DNA of 64,000 nt, taken from Daphnia carinata (taxonomy: Eukaryota > Arthropoda > Branchiopoda > Diplostraca > Daphniidae). Shown one piece after another: positions 49,301 to 61,800 of this stretch (position 1 is its first letter; each line of letters opens with the position of its first letter). The notes beneath the pieces are model-generated. The model saw only the letters and a program-made list of their open reading frames with translations, was not told the DNA's origin and ran no database searches. The position numbers and the translations under genes are program-made. The stretch is taken from positions 7,044,679 to 7,108,678 of the forward strand of contig NC_081337.1 in NCBI RefSeq assembly GCF_022539665.2, given 5' to 3'.

Positions 49301-52300
49301 GATTGCAAATGGTCTTTCAACCATGGCCTTTTGTTGCCAATGGATTAATCTTGCTGAATCAAGATGGAAATTGGCAAAGGTGGACAATGCAGGGAGGAAA
49401 CGATATAGAGATGGAATATAAAGATTATACCCTTAGCAAAAAAGGTAGTCAGAAAACGGGGGAAATCGCCTTGTGTCCGTTATAGCTAGGACATACTTAA
49501 CATTAAATTTGAGTTATCCGTATTTTTGTTGTTGTTGTTGTTTCTAATCTTTCTTGTCCCGCTACTTCTATGGATTTACTGAGGCCAGATGTGATGATCG
49601 AATTGATTAACGTTTCCCATTGATCTTGGTACTGGGCATCCGAAAACACATAACCAACGTAACGATGGAAATTGTAGAACTTACCGCGATGTCGATATAA
49701 GCAGAAGTCCAGATGACAGGGTGATCTTTTTGGTACATAACCATGGGACGCGAGAGAACCGGAATATACTTGAGAACCTGCTCCCGGACTTCGGCCAAAG
49801 ACGTGACTCTCGCGAAATAACCTAATACAGCAAATTGTCAATATCAACCTCGACGACGAACAACAATTGACACGAAATTCCAATGGAGGGTATACGTATG
49901 TTTTTTCATTATTCTACGGAACCTTTGTTGGCGCAGGCCATCCAGTTGGTAGCAGCCGTGTCGATGATCTCCCGTCCGATGACGTACGAAAAAACGCGCA
50001 CGGGCTTGTGCGGCCAGTTGTACTTTTCGAAAATCTCACGATAGCCGATAGGAGCTCCATCCGTCACTAGCATGATGGCCTGGTTGCACTGCGACCCTTG
50101 CATCGTCCGGTTGTACTGTACATAAATAATTAATAAGCTTTAGAAAAACATAAACTAAAAGCACAGCTCGGTGCTGCCATATGGGGATTTCAATTTCTTT
50201 GTGATATTTGAAAGCGAAACATGTTTCCCTCTTTTAGTCACCCTACTTTTGGTAGAAGAATAATTAATCAACCTTGGCTAAAATTTCGAAGGCCGTCGTG
50301 AAAGCAGACGTGAAGTTGGCGATGTCGTTCGTTTCGCTTTCCATCATGCCATTCCGCAGCTCTCGAACGTTCTCCAAATTGGCCTATGATAATTAATGTA
50401 CACATTTACATATTGTCCACTAATCATAGTTTTTTTGTTTTTTTTTTACAATATACTTCAAATTGTCAAATTCCAAGTACTAGTACCTGAACAAGTTTGT
50501 CTTTGAAGCAGGGAACGACTGGGATGGGCACTTCGCTAAACTTGTAAATGTTGATAAAGTCGTTCTCTGACAGAGTATCAAGGAGAGTGAGGACGACGTG
50601 CTTTGCGATCTCTTTCCGGACGCCCGTCATCGAACCGGACGTGTCGACCAGGATAATCATATCTTTGGGACTGGCTGCCGCTTGGAGATACCACGGCCTC
50701 AGCCGACAGTCGAATAAATCGGGCTCCCATTCACCCTGGCCCCACTTGGTTGCTTTTTTTTTTTTTTTTTTGCAGTAATAATATTATGAAATCAGTTATA
50801 ACAACTAGACGAATGGGACATTTTATTGTGCAGTCACGTGCGGTAACATACCCGGATACTGTCGCATGAATCCAGTTGAGCTGCCGAAATACTGCCAAGT
50901 TAGCGATGGATCTGATTCGTAGTTGGTCATGAAAATGCGATCGAGCTGCTCAGACCAGAGGATTCCATTCATCACGTCGGGTCCTATTTTGAGACGAGTA
51001 AAATAGATTATACAATCGCATTAAACTAGAGTGCCGCTACCCGAAGCTATGAATTCTAGATCGATAGATCAATCTATGACCGTCGATAAGCATTAAACAC
51101 ACCCCCCATATATATCAAGCAGGTCTAGAAATAGAGGAGGATTTTAAGTTTTTATTTCCTCATGCCTTCCGACTCGACAATATCTTTACACGTTTCACGT
51201 GAAAGCTATATGCTTAACACGATGAATCGGCTCTTAAGAACAGCACTCGGGTGTCGATCGGATTGCACATTACGGTAGCTTAGACTCCGCATCACGGTCG
51301 GATGGTCTTCTAGCGTTTGCCCGTTTTTATCGAAATGGCGAAACTATATCACGCAAATAGCTACGTCTGGACAGTTAAAATTATCGGAGAGAATCGAACT
51401 CATGGGCTGTGTTTGAGCATAACAGTTGGCTCATACATAATCATAGAGTTTCGATAACTTACCTCCATCGAAGACGTTAGTGGGCACGTGAACGGCACTG
51501 ACGCTTGTGTTGATGCCCACATTACCGAAATGTTGACTGTTGGACATCATAAGTGCCTTGTGGTTGTCGACCAGTTCACCGCCCCTAGGACCCGATCTAT
51601 GATACACGTTCAGACGCTTGGCATTGTAGTATTCGATAGTCTCGCCACGTTGTTTCATCTCGTACAAATCTTGTCGCGATAATCTCGGATGCGAGACGGA
51701 CAGCTGTTCCGCTGCGTCCATAATCCTCTGTTACGAAACAGTCATTTGGAAGCGTAATTTATAAGCTTGAACTTGATTGGTCTGAGACATTTATGGCTAT
51801 TTACATTTAGTAACTTAAAATACAAATGAATTGATTGAAATCATTTTAGTACAGTGATCACTATGGTTTCTCTGAAACTTCAAAGTTCAGTCGCCTATTG
51901 GAGTAGGTAAGGTAAAAATGTTTGCTTAGGAACAAGAATATTAAGTTCGTGGCTGTAATTGCCTTTTTTCCCCATTTTATCGCTGGAATGCACAAAATTT
52001 TGAGTTCACAGAGGAACGAAGGCTAGTCACAACAGACTTTTAAGCGGGTCAGCAATTCTATAAAGGATAGTCATGTAATCCCTCCTGCTACGGGCAATAA
52101 GAGAAAATGGAAAACGGAGAAACTAGAGGAAAAAGGACAACGAGACAGCAGTCGATTTCCTAGCCGCTGTTCCTTCCCAACGTAAATGTGAGTTTAATCC
52201 AATTGCCTAACCCAGGGATGTGTGTACACCAAAGTTAGCTGTTCATTTAGAGACAACGGCAGCATAGAACGCGGTACAATGTAGCCACTGCAGTAAAAAG

Positions 52301-55300
52301 GCAAAACGCCAACAAGGGTACGAGGATCTCTCGGGTCTCCATGGCGACCTCTTTCCTTTTCCTGGTGCCCGTCATCCTACCGGACGTTGTGGAGTTGTGA
52401 GGCTACCAGCCTACAACCGCATTAGGGGCCCAGCTCACGTCTTAGACACACAAGTCTTACAGTGTTATATCTCTTGGTTTTTCTTCCATTCTTGGCAGCA
52501 ATGAGCGTACTTGATGATGCTTTCCTGCCTTGGAATTCTAACGTCTGTAAGGTTCAGTTGTTTGTTTGCTTTTACCACCATCCAATTTTGCCAACATTAT
52601 CTCCACCGCAAACTTACACATTGCGGCATTTAGGGTTTCCTAACTTAATACGTTAGCGTTTAAATACGCTTCTTAAACGAAAGAAAACTAGTTCGTTTTT
52701 TTTTTTTTAGTATAATCAACTACGTGCAGGTCTCCCTGTAAGCTAGGACACTATGGCTCGGTCTCGTACGTCACATAAAGATGGTTTCCTTTTTGCTTGC
52801 ATTGTACGCCATAGAAAACGGATCGATGACGCTGCGCCAAACTTCATCTCACTATTACTTCTATCGTGAAGATCTTGGGGAAGGGAGTGGCATAAAACAG
52901 AACCTCTAAAAAAAAGTTGCGCACTTGGTTATTCCTCAAACGTTTTCGCATCAGGTTTTACGAAGAATTTGTGTGCTATAATCGAAAAAGGTTATCCGAT
53001 AATGCACGAGTTTTATCTGTCACGAATGTTTTCTTAATTTCAAAACAAAAAAGAACAGGAAATCTTTAACTTAGTTTTACCTTGATAGCTTCGATTTTAT
53101 CGCCCATCATGTTCTCCATTTCTTCGGCCATCTCTTTGACCATGGCGAATCCATCCACTTGCTCAATTTTGGCTTCACTTTGATAGCGCTGAAAAAAAAG
53201 TAAAAAAAGAAGAAAAAAAAATATCAAATTACGTCACTATTTTATGTTCATACGTTTTATCTTATTGCGTTTACTCTTATCATAATAAAAGTTTCACGAA
53301 AGAATGGCATTGTGTGCCTCTTCTATTGTGCTTTTTCCCGATCTTCTTTTTGCCTTCTATATACCCAATCCAATCGAGGGTGAATTTAATGGGCAAGCCA
53401 AATACAAATGGATGATGGCCGACTTTTTGACTTGATTGCTATGATGCTAGGCAACGTGGCTGTTAATCTAGAAAACGAGGGCAGCTCAAACATCATGCTA
53501 TTGGTTCATCGATCGTTGGGAGCTCATCTTCGCAAGCGCGGCTTCCCGGCAAAAACAAGTTGAAGGAAAATAGCTTTTCTGTTATTGAATACATTGACGA
53601 TACTGCCACCGGCAAAACAGTTGCCATTATGTGCCATTAGTTAAAATGGACTTAGCCAAGCAGAACGAGACGGATCGATCACAGACGAGTTACACAATCT
53701 TTATTTCTAGTTATTTGGAACGAACTTTGCTTTCTACGTTATGTACCCTGTGATCCAGCCTATGCTCCCCAACTAAAATTTGAAGTCAAACTGACAATAG
53801 ACTTTATTTGATATCCTCGTACCGGTTTAAGTAATAGCCTATTGGCTTCAATACAATTCTGTATAGAAATCGATGACGATCCTTTACCAACAAGATTGCA
53901 TAGAGATTTCATTCACTATCTCGCAGTAAAGGAGCTATTATAAACAACCATTTGAAAGAGTGATTTTGTATGTTATGCACTTTTGTGTGCAAAACTAGTT
54001 TAAATACACCCTTTAATTTCTAGGGGACGGAAAGTGAAACCAAAATACACACTTAGGAACTTGCAGCTCTTGTGCAAGCTACGCATTACCCCAAACTGTA
54101 TATAGCTATGAAGAATAAACGTAAACAGACGCAAATAACCGGTTTGAGTCATATGTGTGGGTTATTCCTATATGTGCATAGCGCTCATATTGATTTTTTT
54201 GCGAGAGCACATAGAATAAACGAAATATCACTTGACTGTCTAGAGGAAAGCTCGTTGTGAACTATAGCTGTTGCTGGATTTGTTTTCCATCTTCAAAATT
54301 TGAAACTGAAGATCATTTTCTGCTAATTCACTATGAATTTGATTTCTAGTTTACTTTACTAGCGACGACACATAATTTTCCCAAATTTGTACAGCTTACG
54401 AGGTGACAATAACTTTTGATTTCGAATGATTCAAAAGCATTGTCCTTTTATGGATCTTCTCCTTTGGGTAATCATCTATCAAAAGCGGGAGGATAAATAT
54501 TTCCGGCTAACTATACAAACCCCTTTCTTGTCTTTATCTCAATTTTACTTGCTCTTTTTCCTCTCCCCATTGCTGATCAAGCATTCCTTCTGGCCATGCC
54601 CGCTCTTCTATGCATAACTACATATATGTCGCCTACATATATGCATATAAATGTATATAGATAGGCCTACCTTTCGACTTGTTTATCCTTTCCCATTTCT
54701 TGGCGGCCCCAAGCCAGCAAATCCGTTCCCATCAACTTCAGCCAACCTTGCTTGCAGCTCAGTCTCTTCCGGCTCTTTTTTTCCTTCTCTCTCTAGCCCT
54801 TTCAGTTATCTTGTATTCTAGCTCTCTTTCTCTTCGTTTCTTGTTTTTTTCCTCCCTATAGACTGACACACCAAATCCGCCCAACTTGCAATTGATTTTC
54901 CACTGTTGGTCTGCTTCTTTCGTTCCCTTTTCCCCTCGTCTAGCTTATCAAAACAAAAGGGGATACAAAATGGCGTGAAACCCGTTAGGGGTGGTGTTTG
55001 TATGTGTGTGTGTGCTCACGAGTGATTCGCTGTGTGTGCTGTTGTTCTCGCGAGAAAATAAAGAAGCGCGCGGCGTCTTTGGACACACATATCGATCAAG
55101 CTGCAAAAGGGAAAAAGAAATAACTCGAAAAAAAAAAAAGAAAAGGGAAATGGATGGATAGTGTACAGAAGATCCAGCCTTCTTCTTTTCTCGAAATCTC
55201 ATCTCTTCGTTCAGTTCTCACTCCTTTTCTGTTTATGTAGTCACTCTTGCTGGTTTTGCCACTTCCGAATATAGCCGCCTAGTTCGAATGAAGAGCAATT

Positions 55301-58300
55301 CAGACTGTTTGCTTTGTAGGAAAGTATAAGGCCACACAGTGCCGCTTTCTATGTAAGCTGGTCGGGTTGCGTGTGCGCTGAGAATTCGTGTAGAACAGCA
55401 TCACGCAACTACAAAGATTCTCTTGGCAATCGTTATACATCCGCATTCCTGCTATTTCCAGAGTGATTTTTAACCTATTATTTTTTTTTTCTTGCCCTTT
55501 CTAAATTCATCTTCAATTTGTCTTTCTCTATTTGCCACCCGTGTCCCGGTTTCTTCTTTCCTATTTGTTTCGCTTAGACAATTCGATTGCCACACCAAGT
55601 ATTATACAATTCAGACGTCCGACAAACAGATCGAGGGATCAGTATCCAACTCGTTTTTTTTTATTATACTCTCTCGCTTTATAGCCCATTGAACTGCATA
55701 GAATGGTTCATTAAAAATGAGCTGTTGGCTTTAAGTGGATTTTTGGGCGCCTAGCCTGTTAGATGGTGCTAGAACAATACACGCTCTTTGACATAGTACA
55801 TAACTATTAAAAAGCATTGTTACAATGAAAAATTAAAATATGTTACAAAGCTGTAAATCTCACACGATGCTGATAAAATAAAATCAAGTGCGATAAGCTG
55901 ATGTCGTTATTTTCAATAAACATGGTAAATGTACAATGCGTTTTGTTGGCTGAAACCTTCCTAGTGAAAAAATGATATAATATCTCCTAGACCGTATAAC
56001 CCACCCCCTCACTTCCCCCTATAAAATAAAAATCTATCACGTAAGAATATCGGCAAGAAAATTGCGTTTTTACTTCTGTCATCTTACTCTTTGTCTCTTC
56101 TGTTTCATGAGCCAAATAAGATTTATAGCACAAATGGAACCACAGACCATATAGTACACTTGCTTTCTGATATTTCGGCGGACAGATCTAAGCAACCAGC
56201 ACCATCTTGGATATACTGTTTATATGTGTTGCAACTCTTAAGATCCTAGATGTCGGGGTTGGTATATCTAGATGGGACACCGCAAGCAAAAGTTTGTTGT
56301 TTATCCCCAACAGATCCACCGTCAGACCGGGGGTCCCGATGATCAATGATAGGTCATCGATTATTCAGGGACGTCTAGCTATTCTCGTTACACGGTAAAC
56401 AGTCCCCAGCTCCTACTTTGGCCCTCCCACTTCGATGACTTCCGCTGAATGTATAAGCTATTACAGGGACCACGAGAAACATTAGCGGTCTAAAGCGATT
56501 CTGGTCGCTCGTACGTCATTTTCGTTCTTCCATTAGTCCAATAAGACAGGAACAAGTACTGTACAAATAGATTGGTTGTCACGCCACTGGAATAAAGATT
56601 ACTTATGAACGTATACGAATCGAAAAAGATGATTTTTTTTTTATTTTGTGCCATTTAAAAGTTGTGCGTCGTTTCTTATCACCTTAACAGCAGGGCGATA
56701 GCGTGTCCAAGGTGAACTGCATAGTGTACGTACAGAGTATTTTATGTCTAGACGTAACTTCCATGTAGCAATATTATCCTAATAACTCCAAAAAAGTCCC
56801 TCTCGTTCGTTCACTAACTTTGTACGATGCATAAACTCAGAAGAAAATTTTCTTGCTGGACATTCAAACACACAAACACACACACGGGAAAAGGACAAAA
56901 AACTTCATGTCATGGACAGTTCAAGTTACAGCCTATAAAAGAAAATCAAATAAAGGAAAGCGACGCCAAACTGCGTATGTATAAAGCTATACTCAAAATG
57001 ACCGGTCGATAACTATGGACAGTTTTCTACACCATCTGTTCTTAGGTCTACCTCCCTCTTAGATTGTTCCGGCATCTCTCCTTCCTTCCATGTTCTTTTT
57101 TCTCGTTTACATCTCGATTGTAAAAGGATGCAACGTCTAGGATGTGTCAGTTCCAGATCCTTCGGTACAGCCCACCATGACCTCCTTCAGACTCGGCATT
57201 TTTCCGCACGGGCGGACTCTGCACGCCACACTATAATGGCGATAGCTATCGCAATATACGGTCTGTCCCCCATCTTCGTTTTCTGACTTGCTGTTTTTAT
57301 AACTTCTTTTCCTGATTCAGCGCAATAGTTGAATCAAAAGAATGAACCTTATTTCATTCTCTTCCACACCGTCGTGGTTCCCCTTCCTTACATTTAGAAC
57401 TTTGTAATAGCGTAGCCTCTGTGTAAAAACAACGTACTTCCTGCCAGTCTGCTTCCCTGTTTTAGTACGCATCCCAGTTCCTGAACAGTGACAAGCTGTT
57501 CCGGTCAGATAATCAATAAAAGAGACGCGTTAAAGGCAAAAAGGTAATATAGGATAAGGAAACAAGTCAAAGCAATCAAGAGTATCTCTTGTCTAAGACG
57601 CCTGTCGTATAGATTGCCATAGTCCTATATTCTCAATGTGTTTTTATTCTTTCGAACACAATAGCTTCTCGACCTTCACAGATGTGTGGTTTTGAGAGCC
57701 GACAAACGTGGACGCTGTTATAAGGCAAGTGCACGGGATGTATTCCAAGTGATCTGACGTCAGCGTTTACTTATCGATGCGAATCGATGGAAGATCTATC
57801 GGACAACAATGATGCATCCGTTCTGCAGTTGTAGTACATAGCAAAATGAGTAGCTGAAAACTGGAGCCGTTGAAAGTAGCATTTTGCGTTATACGTAACG
57901 ATTTTTCAGGGGAGTTTAAAGAGGGCTTGTGATAAGGTAAAATCTAAAGGTGAAAATACCATACAAATTGATCAATATTGGCCAAGGGACTTCAGTCAAT
58001 ATTCAAGATGGGCATTCTTTTTTATGTATGCAACTCGCATTTCCATACAGCGCAAGATCTCTGGCTGTTTAATGCGGTAGATCCCAGTTCGAATATCTTT
58101 ACAGTTTAACCTACACAACTTTTATCCCACTTAAGACTTTGATAGGCAGTTACGCTTTCAAAAATGTGTACCCATAGGTGTAGCACCAAAACTTTGAGGA
58201 CTTTCACATCCCGCAGTGTCAAGTGGATTTCGGTGGGGAAATTTTTTTTAACAATCTACTCAAAACTTTGCCTTCGTCGCATATCTCAGATAACCTGCCT

Positions 58301-58841
58301 TTCATACCGACGTGCGTCCTCTGAGAATCGAGCTATGCATCATCAATAATGAAATACTTTTATGTTTGCATTTTCTGACCAACGCACAATGCTTCTCCAC
58401 TAGCTGCAGCAAGTATGTACGCATGTTACAAACATGAATTATGAAAAAGTTTTCCGTTTGGATTATGAATATATACGACCACCATTCACCCCTGCCATGC
58501 TGGTTGTGTTTTGTGATTAGATATAGGCCTACCTCTTTAATTTCCCGTATCCTGGTGACTTGCTTGCCGATCTCCCACATCTGTGCACCGAAGCGGATGG
58601 CCCAGTTTGATATCCTGAATAATTATGTTCAATCGGTCATCGGTTAATATCGATTTCATTAGATATGCATAACCCAGCTCAGTTCTATTCTAGTAGAGCT
58701 GATGATCAATAAAATAAATACAATTGGACAAAAAAAAGAACTGCCTTACTCGACATGGGGTAGATCCGCTTCAGCTGTTCTGACTGTTCCCAACGATATC
58801 ACAGCCACTGAAAACAACAAGATCAACTTCGTCGACGTCAT
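42144..58841 (-). CDS. CACNA2D: Voltage-gated calcium channel alpha2/delta subunit, 26 coding exons
   Basis: Extracellular auxiliary subunit that carries high-voltage-activated calcium channels to the membrane and synapse. I assembled 26 coding exons by hand: 58841-58750, 58614-58533, 53188-53081, 51727-51463, 50983-50852, 50752-50487, 50383-50273, 50115-49923, 49821-49685, 48931-48629, 48059-47988, 46646-46566, 46475-46401, 46314-46207, 46127-46056, 45992-45839, 45770-45725, 45655-45513, 45339-45246, 44429-44334, 43727-43609, 43528-43389, 43313-43138, 43070-42835, 42753-42323, 42242-42144. All 25 introns are GT-AG, phases agree at each junction, and the sum is 3831 nt (1276 aa plus stop), normal for arthropod members. 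The domain order is signal peptide, VWA_N, VWA, Cache, cysteine-rich region and hydrophobic tail. It looks closest to the CACNA2D3/fly straightjacket type; which paralogue is uncertain. Confidence 0.92.
43389..46127 (-). CDS. CACNA2D: alpha2/delta exons 15-22: conserved middle (VGCC_alpha2-type) region
   Basis: Eight exons carry typical alpha2/delta blocks. Exon 16 has [18 protein letters not shown] and exon 17 has [13 protein letters not shown]. Exon 18 continues with [10 protein letters not shown], and the exon 18-19 join gives [13 protein letters not shown]. Exon 20 has [16 protein letters not shown], exon 21 [12 protein letters not shown] and [13 protein letters not shown], and exon 22 [13 protein letters not shown]. 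Phases at the junctions are mixed (0, 1 and 2) and all agree. Introns 19 (816 nt) and 20 (606 nt) are longer than the others in this part and hold exon-like segments discussed in the findings. Confidence 0.9.
46207..48931 (-). CDS. CACNA2D: alpha2/delta exons 10-14: linker and Cache domain
   Basis: Exon 10 (101 codons) opens with [19 protein letters not shown] and carries a long polar, probably helical linker that arthropod members have between VWA and Cache. Exon 11 gives the [16 protein letters not shown] block. Exon 12 gives [13 protein letters not shown], exon 13 [20 protein letters not shown] and exon 14 [16 protein letters not shown]. Together these form the ligand-binding-like Cache fold; in vertebrate proteins this part belongs to the gabapentinoid-responsive ectodomain, but I did not see evidence for or against drug binding here. 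Exon 12 begins directly with GTAAGA after its acceptor AG. Confidence 0.9.
49685..51727 (-). CDS. CACNA2D: alpha2/delta exons 4-9: VWA_N end and VWA domain with MIDAS
   Basis: Exon 4 encodes RIMDAAEQ onward and a segment ending in [10 protein letters not shown]. Exon 5 has [10 protein letters not shown] and [18 protein letters not shown]. Exon 6 carries the start of the VWA domain with DTSGS at residues 263-267, a complete metal-ion-dependent adhesion site; exon 8 supplies the later MIDAS aspartate in LVTDG (Asp371) and the [17 protein letters not shown] and MACANKG blocks. Exon 9 ends the domain with [13 protein letters not shown] and WTSAYIDIA. An intact MIDAS is needed for channel trafficking in characterised members. 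The acceptor of exon 6 is unusual because an 18-nt A run on the coding strand precedes it. Confidence 0.92.
53081..53188 (-). CDS. CACNA2D: alpha2/delta exon 3 (VWA_N)
   Basis: A 36-codon phase 0-0 exon that includes [19 protein letters not shown]. This helical stretch matches the start of the VWA_N region that precedes the von Willebrand domain. Acceptor CAG and donor AAG|GTAAAA are canonical. It is separated by 1353 nt from exon 4 and by 5344 nt from exon 2. Confidence 0.93.
53189..58532 (-). other. Large intron 2 of the alpha2/delta gene
   Basis: This 5.3-kb intron is by far the longest of the gene and is typical of a regulatory first or second intron. I found no coding segment in it. It holds short low-complexity stretches, a perfect TGACGTCA site at 57755-57762 and two ATAGGCCTA motifs (about 54662 and at the exon 2 donor). 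It is less homopolymer-rich than the first 37 kb. Confidence 0.7.
58533..58614 (-). CDS. CACNA2D: alpha2/delta exon 2 (mature N-terminus)
   Basis: An 82-nt exon encoding [16 protein letters not shown] and the following basic helix. The W-A-x-x-FG pattern marks the mature N-terminus of alpha2/delta proteins. The acceptor is TTCAG|G and the donor is GAG|GTAGGC; the leading G completes the codon split by intron 1. Confidence 0.93.
58750..58841 (-). CDS. CACNA2D: alpha2/delta exon 1: start codon and signal peptide
   Basis: Thirty codons plus two bases, starting MTSTK, then a hydrophobic core ([13 protein letters not shown]) and small residues (VRTA) suited to signal-peptidase cleavage near residue 23. 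It ends GA|GTAAGG, and the phase joins exactly with exon 2 across a 135-nt intron. The ATG has A at -3. This is the only start I found that supplies a signal peptide in the right phase, so the coding region appears complete inside the window. Confidence 0.85.
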
Positions 58842-61800
58842 AGTTTCCCTTTTATATAATACACTGCAATGTGATTCCGAAGAAGGTGTCTCACTCATCA
58901 GTTTTATTTTATTCTGGCCTTTACAGCGTGTGCACGGTCTTATTTTTAGACCGGAGGCAGAGCACGGTGGAGGGCTCCTTCACTGCCGCCCAGCAGACGA
59001 CTTGTGTGTAGGAATATTTGCACTGCACAAGATATCACATTTCCCTTTCACGTTGTACTCGTTGTAACCGAGATCCTTTTACACACACGTACTCGAGAAG
59101 ACCGGAGCACCTTCAGTGCGCCAGAAATGTAGTTAAAAATAATGCAGCCACCCGATCGCTGCTACTGATTACCTACCCCAAAATCCTTCAACCAACTTAA
59201 ACTGGATTCCAACTGCGTTAGGAAACGAGAGCCTTGCACCTCTTGAACAGTCTACCAACACACACACACACTGCGCAAAACTTCCCTCCAGTTATAGCCA
59301 CTTGAGATGATGAAGTCGGTCACGTTTTCCGAAACGCAAGGTTTTGGACCACTGTCTGACGCTAATAGAGTCTCTTCCAGTTCTGGCGGCGACGAACCGA
59401 ACGTCGGAAGGAGGTGGCGGACTGCACTAGCCGTCAAGAATAGAAAATGCGATGGTCCACACGCTCCTACCGATCCTGCAGTTAAATCGAATATCCTTTA
59501 CGCGTCTTTCTTGGAAGGCCTAGCCGCCCGGCGAATCCTTTATTTGAGAGCTCCACTGCGCATATGTTATTAAATATTGAGAAAACCTGTACGGGTGTTT
59601 TAATTTAATGCCTGGAACCTCTTTGTGACTGTTGGTCTCATTTAATGTCAAACGACTATTTCGGTGTCGGTGGAAGCATCCGCATGATAAAGGAGGGGTT
59701 AGAAAATCTATGGATCTTCTTACGAAATGATTTGTTCGCTTGACGACCTAGTGTAGTCGCTGTCGGGCTGTATCGACCGTCTCGCATTCAGTTCATGCGC
59801 ACAGCGACTGTAGTTCTCCACTGGTGTCTGCGTGAAGAGCTGCGCTTCGATCCGATTTTCTCATTCTATCCAAAAGAAAACGCGAGGGCGAATAAAGATA
59901 TCCAAAATAATATTCAGTTCTTCAGTTTTACGATCATTTTTGTTTCTTTTTACGATAATGTCAAGGGACTAGCTTTGGCTATTTCACTCGGGTGCCTTAC
60001 TCAATTTAGCGTGTAGGAAATGAAATCTAACACACGAGAAAACTATCAGGATATATTTTCCTTAACGCGGAATGACGGTGGTTACCGTTTTGCTTTTCGT
60101 TTTTTCACCGCCTTGGCCGGATGAACAAAAGATTGAGGAATCAAACTTTAAAGAGGGAAAGCAAAAATGATTAAATTATGGGAAATAAAGCTGCCGCATA
60201 GGAAACGGAATATGGGACCAACAGAATGAGAAAGGGGAAAAAAATATATAAAAGAGGGTTGATGGATGAGTTGCATGATCGCGTTCTTGATCCAAAGATG
60301 CTTATTAATTTTGCTTCTGAGACGCTGGGTGAACCAGCCAATTCATATCACCAGGAAATTAATTGCGCATTTCGCCAATAAGACGCAATTGCATCTGCCG
60401 TCGACTGTTTGTCGGCGGATGATGACGCAATTGGGCTTGAAATTTGATGTAAGTAATATAGTATGGTAGATGTCAAGAGTGTGTCATCTTCTCATCAAAG
60501 GTGGCGAGATTGTCGAGCAAAACTGAGAGTAAAACCGGAGGCGTGTTACAAGAGCGAACGGCTAGAAGCAGGCCCGTGTCACGCTTGTCTGCCATTAATG
60601 GTGCCACTATATTGCGTATTGGGTACAATATATATACAAGATCCTTGTTTGCCGTATATATATTTGTCCATTTAACGTAACAAGCAGCACGTACGAGTGG
60701 CTGTGTTGCGATGCGAGTGGACCTATTGCGACTGGCTCCTCTTTTCTCGGCTAAGTATAAAGTAAACCGTAGCCGTACACTCTGAGACTAATGCGCCAAC
60801 TTCCACGATATATGTAGATATAAAGAAAAGGAAAAAAAAAAACAAAAAAAGAGGGGTGAGGGGGAACGGATAAAAAGGCGAAGTGATGCTATGAATGCCG
60901 TTTCGGTTGGGCCCCAGCTGCACCAGTACATAGCATCTGATGATGGTTTAACAGTGCCGTTAGTGCTGTTTTTGGTGGCTGTATAAAATATATCTTTAAC
61001 AAAATGCGGGACTATACGTTTGAAAATTGTATGCATAATGTGTTATCGGTGCAGGGCCAATTTTTGATGAAAACAGCGCACAGAGGTGGATTCAGTCTCT
61101 TGTGGTTATGTCGTATTCTTCAGCTAACCTTGTTACCCCTTTTGTATATACTTCACGCTATTGTTGCTTGTGGTTACCTTTGTTATCAAAGAGCATTTGC
61201 TGTTTTCTTTTCCCTACAAATATAATAATCATTCAGAAAAAGGCCGGCCACGAGCTCGTCATTATGCCAGCAGTTGCACGCCAGCCTTGAGGGGTACTAT
61301 TCGCGTGCCTAGTTATGAAATATTGCCTATGTGATGTCATAACTTATTTGTCTAATGCCTAGACTTTTGGTATTTCAAATGAAAAAGAGGGGCAACCGTG
61401 TACCAGCGGAACAGACGTGTACAGTGCGTGTTTTGATATATGACTTGTGCCAAAAGGCTAATGCCGGGGATTTTCACCAAAACAAAATTTATAAAAACGA
61501 GTTATTATAAAAGCAATTGGAACGTACACGCATATCCTGTACTATCGTTGATCTACTTGTTTATTGCAACGCCCCCACGAAGTGAGAAAAGTCTTTTGAA
61601 ACGACACACATCATATGGGAAAAAGGCAAAAGCAATTGAATAGGAACGTCGGCGATAGATCAAAAAGCTTTATAAGGGATACCGTATCCGTTTATTTTGG
61701 ATGGTCATCAATATGTTTAACTAAACTTTAGATCTGATCGTAGGGCCTCGTAGCCTTCAGAACACTAAAAAGATATACAAGAGATTCTTGGCTTGAAAGC

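Noticed and set aside
58060-58110. GTTCGAAT resembling a tRNA T-loop
   Set aside because: The neighbouring bases do not form the T, anticodon or acceptor stems, and no proper A-box is in place.
59307-59573. Plus-strand frame of 88 codons with balanced composition
   Set aside because: No similarity to a known family, no intron or poly(A) context, and overlapping frames are also open.
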